From positions 1 through 25,537 of the forward strand of contig CAAEAE010000052.1 in the NCBI GenBank assembly GCA_900753715.1: DNA of 25,537 nt, read 5' to 3'. Made by a program: the position numbers and the translations under genes. Position 1 is the first letter of the stretch; the number at the start of each line of letters is the position of its first letter. The notes under the pieces are model-generated. The model saw only the letters and a program-made list of their open reading frames with translations. It had not been told where the DNA came from and searched no databases. This stretch comes from an uncultured Roseburia sp. Lineage in GTDB: Bacteria > Bacillota_A > Clostridia > Lachnospirales > Lachnospiraceae. Shown here piece by piece: positions 15,275 to 21,877 of the stretch.

Positions 15275-16504
15275 TTGCTGGAAATTATGACAACAGAAGC
15301 AGATACCAGTGCAAAAATAATCGTAGTCGGAGTTGGTGGCGCTGGAAATAATGCTGTGAATAGAATGATTGATGAGAATATTGGTGGAGTGGAATTTATC
15401 GGAGTGAATACTGATAAGCAGGCACTTACACTTTGCAAGGCGCCGACACTGATTCAGATTGGAGAGAAGCTCACCAAGGGACTTGGAGCAGGTGCACAGC
15501 CTGAGGTTGGTGAGAAGGCTGCGGAAGAGAGTATGGAAGAACTGTCTGCGGCAGTCAAAGGAGCAGACATGGTGTTCGTTACCTGTGGTATGGGTGGCGG
15601 TACCGGTACCGGAGCAGCTCCGGTTGTTGCCAAGATTGCCAAAGAGCAGGGGATTTTGACGGTCGGAGTTGTCACGAAACCGTTTAAGTTCGAAGCAAAA
15701 CAGCGTATGATTAATGCACTTTCCGGTATTGAACGTTTGAAGGACAGCGTTGATACTCTGATTGTGATTCCAAATGATAAGTTATTAGAGATTGTAGACC
15801 GCCGGACAACCATGCCGGATGCGTTGAAGAAGGCAGACGAGGTATTACAGCAGGCAGTGCAGGGAATTACAGACTTAATTAACCTGCCGGCACTCATTAA
15901 CCTTGACTTTGCGGATGTATCAACCGTTATGAAGGACAAGGGTATGGCACATATCGGTATCGGTAATGCCAAGGGCGATGATAAGGCAATTGAGGCAGTA
16001 AAACTTGCTGTAGCCAGCCCGCTTCTTGAGACAACCATCAATGGTGCAAGCCATGTGATTATTAATATTTCCGGTGATATTTCCTTAATGGATGCAAACG
16101 ATGCAGCAAGCTATGTTCAGGATCTTGCCGGAGACGAGGCAAATATCATCTTTGGTGCGAAGTATGATGAGACAATGACCGATGAGGCGACCATTACCGT
16201 TATTGCAACCGGACTTGAGAATGCAGCAGCAAAGCAGCCGAATAAGATTATGCCGACATTGCAGTACCAGAACACACCGAATGTGACAAGACCGACAGGT
16301 GCAGCTACGATGAACAGACCAACCATGGGCAATATGGGAACAAGTGGATTTGGAACAGGAAGCTTTGGAACAGCTACTCAGACCCAGCAGGCACCGCAGC
16401 AGACTCCGACCTTCAATGGAATTCAGAAGCCACGCCAGCCGGAAAGCACCGTACAGCAGGTAGACATCAAGATTCCGGATTTCCTTAAGAATTCCAGACG
16501 TTAA
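15275..16504 (+). CDS. ftsZ: Cell division protein FtsZ
   Basis: A 409-residue tubulin-like GTPase that forms the Z ring. It has the N-terminal Rossmann motif [14 protein letters not shown], the tubulin signature GGGTGTG (107-113), NTDKQAL, and the T7-loop region NLDFADV. A Gln/Thr/Gly-rich linker (about 330-395) leads to a C-terminal conserved peptide [14 protein letters not shown] that binds FtsA/SepF-type tethers. The start is a TTG at 15275, 7 bases after the near-perfect AAGGAGG (15261-15267); the first ATG (15287) is 19 bases away. It ends with a clear terminator that closes the cluster. Confidence 0.98.
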   Translation: MLEIMTTEADTSAKIIVVGVGGAGNNAVNRMIDENIGGVEFIGVNTDKQALTLCKAPTLIQIGEKLTKGLGAGAQPEVGEKAAEESMEELSAAVKGADMVFVTCGMGGGTGTGAAPVVAKIAKEQGILTVGVVTKPFKFEAKQRMINALSGIERLKDSVDTLIVIPNDKLLEIVDRRTTMPDALKKADEVLQQAVQGITDLINLPALINLDFADVSTVMKDKGMAHIGIGNAKGDDKAIEAVKLAVASPLLETTINGASHVIINISGDISLMDANDAASYVQDLAGDEANIIFGAKYDETMTDEATITVIATGLENAAAKQPNKIMPTLQYQNTPNVTRPTGAATMNRPTMGNMGTSGFGTGSFGTATQTQQAPQQTPTFNGIQKPRQPESTVQQVDIKIPDFLKNSRR

Positions 16505-16523
16505 CAGAATCACGAAGATTTCC

Positions 16524-16554
16524 AAGAGACAGGATTTTTATCCTGTCTCTTTTG
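16524..16554 (+). terminator. Intrinsic terminator after ftsZ
   Basis: AAGAGACAGGA (16524-16534) pairs with TCCTGTCTCTT (16541-16551) around TTTTTA, then TTTTG. It separates the dcw cluster from the sporulation operon. Confidence 0.85.
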
Positions 16555-16595
16555 TCATATTTTGCGGATGATTCTGGACTTTTGCCATCGCCCAT

Positions 16596-16628
16596 TTGAC
16601 AAAAAATGTGCGCTTTTAGGAGTAGAAT
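16596..16628 (+). promoter_or_regulatory. Spo0A-type long-spacer promoter of spoIIGA-sigE
   Basis: A perfect -35 TTGACA (16596-16601) and a near-perfect -10 TAGAAT (16623-16628) are 21 bases apart. The B. subtilis spoIIG promoter is a sigma-A promoter with a 22-base spacer that needs Spo0A~P. Overlapping the -35 on the other strand is TTGTCAAA, one mismatch from the 0A box TTGTCGAA, which is where Spo0A binds in spoIIG. Confidence 0.6.
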
Positions 16629-16653
16629 GAGGACAGGAAACGATGGAAAAGAG

Positions 16654-17421
16654 GTGAGAAATATCTATGTCTTCTATGCAGATGTATTTCTGATTCAGAA
16701 TCTTCTGATGGATGTCATTGCACTGCTTGCGGCAAAACTTTTTTTACGCAAGAGAGCGAAGACGTGGCGGCTTTTTTTAGCTGCGGTGTCTGGCTCACTT
16801 TTTGGACTTTGTCTGTTGCTTGTGCTTAAGGAGTATCTGCTGTACTGTGTTTTTACGCATTTTTTCTTAAATACTGCGATGGTCTGGCTTGCCTTTGGGA
16901 AGATGGGAAAGCGGGAGTTTTTGAAGACATGGTCCGTCACTTACATAGCCGTTTTGCTGTGTGGTGGAGGAATCGAGTGGATGGGTGGAATGGGAATCGG
17001 TTCATTGCTTGGAGTCCTGTTGGTGATTGGGATTGCAGCTTTTCTGCTGGAGGGGCAAAAAAGTTTCGGAAATCATCTCTTTGAGGTACAGCTTTTAAAG
17101 GACGGGAAAAGGATGCTGCTTGCAGCGTACTGGGACAGCGGAAACCAGCTACGGGATATCTATACCGGCAAACCAGTCTGTATTTTAAGCGGCAGAAAAT
17201 TTACGGAATTTTTCGGAGAAAACGCGAAGGTACGTTATATACCGTTTACTTCGCTGGGAGAGAAACAGGGTGTCATTCCGGTTGCGGATGCGGATGAACT
17301 TGTGATTTCGCAGGGAGAACATACCATCCGTGTCACACAGGCGGCTATCGGAGCCGCCGGGGATGGGCTGTTGGAAAAAAAGGAATATGATTTGATACTT
17401 CATGCCTCATTGCATGAATAG
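16654..17421 (+). CDS. spoIIGA: Sigma-E processing peptidase SpoIIGA
   Basis: Membrane aspartic protease that cleaves the pro-sequence from pro-sigma-E in the mother cell. The N-terminal half (IYVFYADVFLIQNLLMD...) holds about five transmembrane segments. The C-terminal half is a retroviral-type aspartic protease domain with catalytic DSGN (Asp about residue 161) and the family segment TGKPVCIL. The start is uncertain. ATG 16606 and ATG 16627 lie upstream of or inside the likely -10. The best ribosome-binding site, AGAGGTGA (16650-16657), has no in-frame ATG after it. I use GTG 16654, which overlaps that site; a non-AUG start at 16663 would match the family N-terminus best. It sits 18 bases before sigE, the conserved pair. 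Confidence 0.9.
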   Translation: MRNIYVFYADVFLIQNLLMDVIALLAAKLFLRKRAKTWRLFLAAVSGSLFGLCLLLVLKEYLLYCVFTHFFLNTAMVWLAFGKMGKREFLKTWSVTYIAVLLCGGGIEWMGGMGIGSLLGVLLVIGIAAFLLEGQKSFGNHLFEVQLLKDGKRMLLAAYWDSGNQLRDIYTGKPVCILSGRKFTEFFGENAKVRYIPFTSLGEKQGVIPVADADELVISQGEHTIRVTQAAIGAAGDGLLEKKEYDLILHASLHE

Positions 17422-17439
17422 GAAAGGTAGGAAAAAAAC

Positions 17440-18180
17440 GTGTATGTAAAATTTGTGGCTCCAAAATACCGGAGAATGAAACTGCTTCCAAAATTCTGCC
17501 AGCTTTTTGTAAAAGAACGGGATGAGGTACATTATATCGGGGGTGCGGAGGTCTTGCCACCGCCGTTGGCGGGAGAGGAGGAAGCGGTCTGCATTAATCT
17601 GCTTGGGAGTGAGCACCCGGAATATGCCAGAAAACGACTGATTGAGCACAATTTAAGACTGGTGGTCTACATTGCAAAACGGTTTGACAACACCGGTGTC
17701 GGGGTGGAGGATTTGATTTCGATTGGCACCATCGGGTTAATCAAGGGAATCAATACTTTTAACCCGGATAAAAATATCAAGCTTGCCACCTATGCGTCCA
17801 GGTGCATCGAAAACGAAATTTTAATGTATCTGCGCAGAAATAATAAGACACGGATGGAAGTGTCAATTGATGAACCGCTAAATGTGGACTGGGATGGAAA
17901 CGAGCTGTTGCTTTCTGATATTCTTGGAACGGATGAGGATGTGATTTACCGGGATATTGAGACGGATGTGGAGAGGCGGCTTTTAAACGCGGCAATTGAA
18001 AAACTTTCCGGCAGGGAGCGTATGATTATTGAACTTAGGTTTGGGTTAAATACCAGAAACGGAGAGGAAAAGACCCAGAAGGAGGTTGCGGATATGTTAG
18101 GAATTTCACAATCGTATATTTCGAGACTGGAGAAAAAAATAATGGGACGTCTGAAAAAGGAAATTGTGAAATTTGAATAA
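17440..18180 (+). CDS. sigE: RNA polymerase sporulation sigma factor SigE (pro-sigma-E)
   Basis: A 246-residue sigma-70 family factor that directs early mother-cell transcription. The first ~30 residues are a basic pro-sequence ending near [16 protein letters not shown], which aligns with the B. subtilis SpoIIGA cleavage region. Region 2 ([12 protein letters not shown]...[22 protein letters not shown]) and region 4 with its helix-turn-helix ([22 protein letters not shown]) are complete. The start is a GTG with TAGGAAA upstream; a nearby ATG is out of frame. Co-transcribed with spoIIGA. sigG does not follow in the same direction as it does in many clostridia. Confidence 0.97.
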   Translation: MYVKFVAPKYRRMKLLPKFCQLFVKERDEVHYIGGAEVLPPPLAGEEEAVCINLLGSEHPEYARKRLIEHNLRLVVYIAKRFDNTGVGVEDLISIGTIGLIKGINTFNPDKNIKLATYASRCIENEILMYLRRNNKTRMEVSIDEPLNVDWDGNELLLSDILGTDEDVIYRDIETDVERRLLNAAIEKLSGRERMIIELRFGLNTRNGEEKTQKEVADMLGISQSYISRLEKKIMGRLKKEIVKFE

Positions 18181-18186
18181 AAAGAA

Positions 18187-18215
18187 TTGTAGAAACATAA
18201 ATAAAATAGTATAAT
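18187..18215 (+). promoter_or_regulatory. Promoter of the beta-CASP nuclease gene
   Basis: TTGTAG (18187-18192), a 17-base spacer and a consensus TATAAT (18210-18215), 33 bases before the start codon and directly after sigE. Confidence 0.7.
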
Positions 18216-18247
18216 AGTCCTAACAAAGACGACAGGGGGGACTTATC

Positions 18248-19849
18248 ATGGTACTAGAATTTCTTGGGGCAGCACATGAGGTAACAGGAAGCTGTCATTA
18301 TCTGACATTTGGGGATGTTCACGTTCTGGTAGATTGTGGAATGGAACAGGGACCGGATTTGTATGTGAATCAGGAGATACCGGTAAATGCATCGGAGATT
18401 GACTATGTGCTCGTCACACATGCACATATTGATCATTCGGGACTATTACCGCTTCTTTACAATCACGGATTCCGTGGAAAGGTTTTTTGCACAAGAGCAA
18501 CGAATCAGCTCTGTGAGATTATGTTAAAGGACAGCGCACATATTCAGATGTTTGAAGCGGAGTGGCGCAACCGCAAGGCAAAGCGTTCCGGTGCACCGGA
18601 AGTGGTTCCGCTTTACGATATGAATGATGCAATGGGAGTTCTCGGACACTTTGTAGCATGTGACTATCATCAGATGGTACAAGTATGCGAGGGATTATCC
18701 ATCCGGTTTGTGGATGCAGGACATCTGCTTGGCTCTTCGAGTATTGAGGTATGGGTGACCGAAGGGGAAGAAACAAGAAAACTGGTGTTCTCCGGTGATG
18801 TCGGACCTGGAAACCGTCCACTTATTAAAGACCCGGAGTACATAAAGGATGCGGATTATGTCGTGATGGAATCCACCTATGGAGACAGGGAACATATGGC
18901 ACCGGTTGATTTTGCACCGGCACTTGCGGCAGTGATAAAAGATACCTTCACAAGAGGCGGAAATCTGGTAATTCCAGCGTTTTCTGTCGGCAGAACACAG
19001 GAGATGCTGTATTTTATCCGCCGTATCAAGACGGAGGGACTTTTACCGGAATTTGAGAATTTTGAGGTATATATGGACAGTCCGCTTGCAGTCGAGGCAA
19101 CGACCATTTTTAATAAGAATATGCAGGACTGTTTTGATGAAGAAGCGATGGAGTTAGTGAATCAGGGTATTAACCCGATTAGTTTTCCGGGTCTTCGAAT
19201 GGCAATTACAAGTGACGAATCAAAGATGATAAACTTCAATGATAAACCAAAGGTTATTATTTCGGCATCCGGAATGTGCGAGGCAGGACGAATCCGACAT
19301 CACTTAAAACATAATCTGTGGCGCAAGGATTCCACGATTCTGTTCGTCGGATATCAGGTGCCTGGAACGCTTGGACATTCCCTGCTAAATGGTGCCAAAG
19401 AGGCAAGGCTTTTTGGTGAGACCATTGAGGTGCAGGCGAAGATTGAAAATCTGCCGGGCATCAGCGGTCATGCAGACAGGGGACAGCTTACAAAGTGGAT
19501 TCAGGCATTTGAGAAAAAGCCGCAGAAAGTCTTTGTCGTACATGGGGAAGACCAGGTGACGGAGAGCTTTGCAAGTTATATTCACGAGGAAGCCGGAGTG
19601 GATGCCTATGCACCGTTCAGTGGTGATGCATTTGATCTGATTACCGGAGAACAGATAAGAGAAGGCTCAAAGGAACTCATGCAGAAAAAGGAGAAGAACT
19701 CCCGTGCTTCGAGCAATGTATTTGCCCGTCTTGTGGCAGCCGGACAGCGCCTGCTTACGGTTATCGGTAAATGTGAGGGACTGCCAAATAAGGAACTGGC
19801 AAGGTTTGCAGATCAGATTAATGCACTTTGTAATAAGTGGGAGCGCTAG
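18248..19849 (+). CDS. MBL-fold, beta-CASP family RNA nuclease-like hydrolase
   Basis: A 533-residue metallo-beta-lactamase-fold protein of the beta-CASP (CPSF/RNase J-like) group. Zinc site motif HAHIDH at 58-63, a further His in DAGHLLGSSS, Asp in FSGDVGPG, the beta-CASP segment with VIPAFSVGRTQEMLY and IISASGMCEAGR, then the RNA-specificity domain with GHADRGQL and VVHGEDQ. Such proteins are RNA endo/exonucleases in the cytoplasm; the exact substrate is unknown. The C-terminal ~60 residues after the core are a family-variable helical extension. The ribosome-binding site is a run of six G (AGGGGGG) 7 bases before the ATG. Its last four bases overlap the end of the convergent sigG gene. It separates sigE from sigG. 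Confidence 0.9.
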   Translation: MVLEFLGAAHEVTGSCHYLTFGDVHVLVDCGMEQGPDLYVNQEIPVNASEIDYVLVTHAHIDHSGLLPLLYNHGFRGKVFCTRATNQLCEIMLKDSAHIQMFEAEWRNRKAKRSGAPEVVPLYDMNDAMGVLGHFVACDYHQMVQVCEGLSIRFVDAGHLLGSSSIEVWVTEGEETRKLVFSGDVGPGNRPLIKDPEYIKDADYVVMESTYGDREHMAPVDFAPALAAVIKDTFTRGGNLVIPAFSVGRTQEMLYFIRRIKTEGLLPEFENFEVYMDSPLAVEATTIFNKNMQDCFDEEAMELVNQGINPISFPGLRMAITSDESKMINFNDKPKVIISASGMCEAGRIRHHLKHNLWRKDSTILFVGYQVPGTLGHSLLNGAKEARLFGETIEVQAKIENLPGISGHADRGQLTKWIQAFEKKPQKVFVVHGEDQVTESFASYIHEEAGVDAYAPFSGDAFDLITGEQIREGSKELMQKKEKNSRASSNVFARLVAAGQRLLTVIGKCEGLPNKELARFADQINALCNKWER

Positions 19850-20625
19850 AGCGAGAGATAGTTCCGGATGGATTTTAAGGCGGATTTTTCCAGCCGGCTC
19901 ACCTGAGCCTGGGAGATATGGATTTCTTCCGCCACCTCCATCTGGGTTTTTCCTTCAAAAAAGCGCAGCTTCAGAATATAGTTTTCCCGTTCATTCAGTC
20001 GTTCCATCGCATCGCTTAAGGAGAGGGCTTCAATCCAGTTTTCCTCCTTATTCTTCTTGTCGCTGATCTGGTCCATGACATAGAGGGTGTCACCGCCGTC
20101 TGTATAGACCGGATCATAGAGGCTGACAGGACTTTGGATGGCGTCTAAGGCGAACACGATATCCTCCTTGGGAATGCCGGCTTCTCTTGCAATTTCATCG
20201 AGCGTCGGCTCCTTTAAGGAAGTTTTGGAGAGGATTTCTTTGGCATGGATTGCCTTATAGGCAGTATCACGCAGAGAGCGGCTGACACGGATAGAATTAT
20301 TGTCTCTTAAATAGCGGCGGATTTCACCGATAATCATTGGAACGGCATAGGTTGAGAATTTGACCCCCATCGTCGGGTCAAAGTTGTCAATGGATTTGAT
20401 GAGACCAATACAGCCAATCTGAAACAGGTCATCCACGTTTTCGTGGTTATTGGAGAAACGCTTGATGACACTTAAAACAAGGCGTAGATTTCCCTTGATG
20501 TAAGTTTCGCGGGCTTTTTTATCCCCCTGCTTGATGCGCGCAAAGAGAGCCTCTTTTTCACTTTCTTTTAAAATTGGGAGTGTGGCGGTATTGACACCGC
20601 AGATTTCTACTTTATATGAAGCCAT
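19846..20625 (-). CDS. sigG: RNA polymerase sporulation sigma factor SigG
   Basis: A 259-residue sigma-70 family factor for late forespore genes. The N-terminal KVEICGVNTATLPIL is the sigma-G signature used by the anti-sigma/Gin-type control. Region 2 (NLRLVLSVIKRFSNNHENVDDLFQIGCIGLIKSIDNFDP), region 3 and region 4 (TQMEVAEEIHISQAQVSRLEKSALKSIR) are intact. GGAGGAAC lies 5 bases before the ATG. It is on the minus strand, convergent with the nuclease gene and divergent from the gene at 20774. No hairpin terminator lies at its 3' end, where it overlaps the neighbour. A sigma-F/sigma-G-type promoter lies upstream. Confidence 0.96.
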   Translation of the reverse strand: MASYKVEICGVNTATLPILKESEKEALFARIKQGDKKARETYIKGNLRLVLSVIKRFSNNHENVDDLFQIGCIGLIKSIDNFDPTMGVKFSTYAVPMIIGEIRRYLRDNNSIRVSRSLRDTAYKAIHAKEILSKTSLKEPTLDEIAREAGIPKEDIVFALDAIQSPVSLYDPVYTDGGDTLYVMDQISDKKNKEENWIEALSLSDAMERLNERENYILKLRFFEGKTQMEVAEEIHISQAQVSRLEKSALKSIRNYLSL

Positions 20626-20665
20626 GGATGTTCCTCCGGGTTAAAATTGATGATGTGTTCAAAAA

Positions 20666-20695
20666 AAGGATGCTTCATTTTTTATGGATTTATGC
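20666..20695 (-). promoter_or_regulatory. Sigma-F/sigma-G-type promoter of sigG
   Basis: Read on the minus strand, GCATA (20691-20695) is followed after exactly 18 bases by CATCCTT (20666-20672). The B. subtilis sigma-G consensus is GMATR-N18-CATNMTA, so all but the last base fits. It lies 40 bases before the sigG start, consistent with forespore activation and autoregulation. Confidence 0.6.
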
Positions 20696-20726
20696 AAAAA
20701 CAAATCTATTTTTTCAAAGAAGAGTG

Positions 20727-20735
20727 TGATATAAT
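20727..20735 (+). promoter_or_regulatory. Extended -10 promoter of the gene at 20774
   Basis: TGATATAAT gives a consensus TATAAT (20730-20735) with an extended -10 TG. No good -35 is seen 17 bases upstream, only T-rich sequence. Confidence 0.5.
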
Positions 20736-20773
20736 GAATGCAATAGAAGCATCAGTCGGAAGAGGTAGCGGTT

Positions 20774-21109
20774 ATGAAAGATTTAATTGATGAGAGAAAT
20801 GAAAGAGAACGGATTCACAACAGTATTGTGAAATTCTGGAATGTCAATTATATTCCTACACCTGTGGAAAAACCTGCATCGGAAGCGAAATCGGAGACCG
20901 TGGCGTCACAGTCGGGAAGCTCTGGCACGCCGGAAGCAGAAGTGCATGAGGGTCTTTATAATGAGTCAACGGGTTCTTATTCGGGTCTGTACGGAGCCGA
21001 TGCTGAAAATGTGGATGAGGTTACACGTGGACAGATTGACCAGATTCTGTCCGAAAAGGATGAACATTTGCGGGAAATTATCAAAAGCGAGGGAGGAAAT
21101 CCAAGCTAG
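20774..21109 (+). CDS. Unrecognised small acidic protein
   Basis: A 111-residue soluble protein that I do not recognise. The N-terminal ~30 residues are a charged predicted helix (DERNERERIHNSIVKFWNVN). A Ser/Glu/Pro-rich, probably disordered middle follows, with a GLYNESTGSYSGLYG stretch, then a C-terminal acidic helix (GQIDQILSEKDEHLREIIK). No transmembrane segment or cysteines. GAGGT lies about 8 bases before the ATG, and an extended -10 promoter is upstream. It is divergent from sigG and followed by two terminator-like hairpins, so it is a single-gene unit and the last native gene before the mobile DNA. Confidence 0.75.
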   Translation: MKDLIDERNERERIHNSIVKFWNVNYIPTPVEKPASEAKSETVASQSGSSGTPEAEVHEGLYNESTGSYSGLYGADAENVDEVTRGQIDQILSEKDEHLREIIKSEGGNPS

Positions 21110-21158
21110 AGTATTTGCAGGAGTGAATGAGAGATGATGCGGCTGACAGCTAAGTTGT

Positions 21159-21206
21159 AAAATCAAGTGCGACAAGGGTTAATAACTCTATCGCACTTGA
21201 TTTTTT
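21159..21206 (+). terminator. Terminator-like hairpin 1 at the chromosome/element border
   Basis: AAAATCAAGTGCGA (21159-21172) pairs perfectly with TCGCACTTGATTTT (21191-21204), with further partial pairing inside the loop and TTTTTT at 21201-21206. A-rich and T-rich flanks make it a bidirectional terminator candidate for the gene ending at 21109. Confidence 0.7.
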
Positions 21207-21221
21207 ATTATAGAAAATATG

Positions 21222-21262
21222 AGTGCTACAAGAGAATTAAAAAACTCTTGTAGCACTTTTTA
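21222..21262 (+). terminator. Terminator-like hairpin 2, a diverged copy of hairpin 1
   Basis: AGTGCTACAAGAG (21222-21234) pairs perfectly with CTCTTGTAGCACT (21245-21257), followed by T up to 21261. Its left arm resembles the AGTGCGACAAGGG of the previous hairpin. It may be a second terminator or part of an integration site. Confidence 0.55.
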
Positions 21263-21296
21263 TTTTGCCAATTTTTAAGGAAAGGTGGGCGGAAAC

Positions 21297-21479
21297 GTGA
21301 AAAAAGGAGATAAGCGTATTACATACGCCGACAGACAGAAGATTGAAGCAATGGAGCGAACCGGGGCAAAGGTTACAGATATTGCAAAGGCGGTTGGGTT
21401 TCACAGAGCAACGATTTATAACGAATTGAAGCGTGGGGGAACACCATACCGGGCAGAAGTAGCACAGAGAAGTTTATAA
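21297..21479 (+). CDS. Small helix-turn-helix protein (IS30-type HTH only)
   Basis: A 60-residue protein that is almost entirely one helix-turn-helix: ITYADRQKIEAMERTGAKVTDIAKAVGFHRATIYNELKRG, the pattern found at the N-terminus of IS30-family transposases. No catalytic DDE domain follows, so it is a small DNA-binding regulator rather than a transposase. The GTG at 21297 has AGGTGG 7 bases upstream; an in-frame GTG at 21285 lies inside that site. First gene of the element; the following gene begins 35 bases later. Confidence 0.7.
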   Translation: MKKGDKRITYADRQKIEAMERTGAKVTDIAKAVGFHRATIYNELKRGGTPYRAEVAQRSL

Positions 21480-21514
21480 ATGCCAGGCGGCAGCAATATA
21501 GAAAGGAACTCAAC

Positions 21515-21877
21515 ATGGATATATCAAAATGGTTTTACAGACCGCACTACACAACGCCGGAACTTGATAAAAAGATTGAAGATGTGGAAAAGGCGTTGGG
21601 GTTCAAATTGTTTATATGGCAAAAAACATATATAGAATATGGCGTTTTTAGACAGTACGGGGAAACGACCGCCAAAATATTAAGATTGCTTATAACACCG
21701 GGGAAAATAGTTGATTTCACAGAGCGACCAAGGGGAGATAGAGAAAGATTTTTTAGAAAAGAACTTTTAGAAGTGAAAGCAAAGTTAAATGCCGCCGGAG
21801 TTCAGACCAACGAAGTCTACACAAATAAAAAGGACTTATACAGAGCAATGAACGAAAGGACGGGCGGCAGCAGATGA
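21515..21877 (+). CDS. Phage-like hypothetical protein with a degenerate P-loop-like segment
   Basis: A 120-residue soluble protein of unknown function. The segment ALGFKLFIWQKTYIEYG followed by FRQYGETTAKILRLL resembles the start of a helicase or terminase ATPase (a WQ-type Q motif, then Walker A). The Walker lysine is replaced (GETT instead of GKTT), and no Walker B or later motif follows. It may therefore be a truncated relative that no longer hydrolyses ATP. AAAGGAA lies 6-8 bases before the ATG. The stop overlaps the methyltransferase start by four bases (ATGA), so the two are translationally coupled. Confidence 0.65.
   Translation: MDISKWFYRPHYTTPELDKKIEDVEKALGFKLFIWQKTYIEYGVFRQYGETTAKILRLLITPGKIVDFTERPRGDRERFFRKELLEVKAKLNAAGVQTNEVYTNKKDLYRAMNERTGGSR

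Noticed and set aside
15454..16041. 195-codon open frame on the minus strand inside ftsZ
   Set aside because: Lies wholly within a certain gene, has Ser/Pro-rich shadow composition and no ribosome-binding site.
21297..21479. An IS30-family insertion sequence
   Set aside because: Only the helix-turn-helix part is present; no catalytic domain or terminal inverted repeats flank it.
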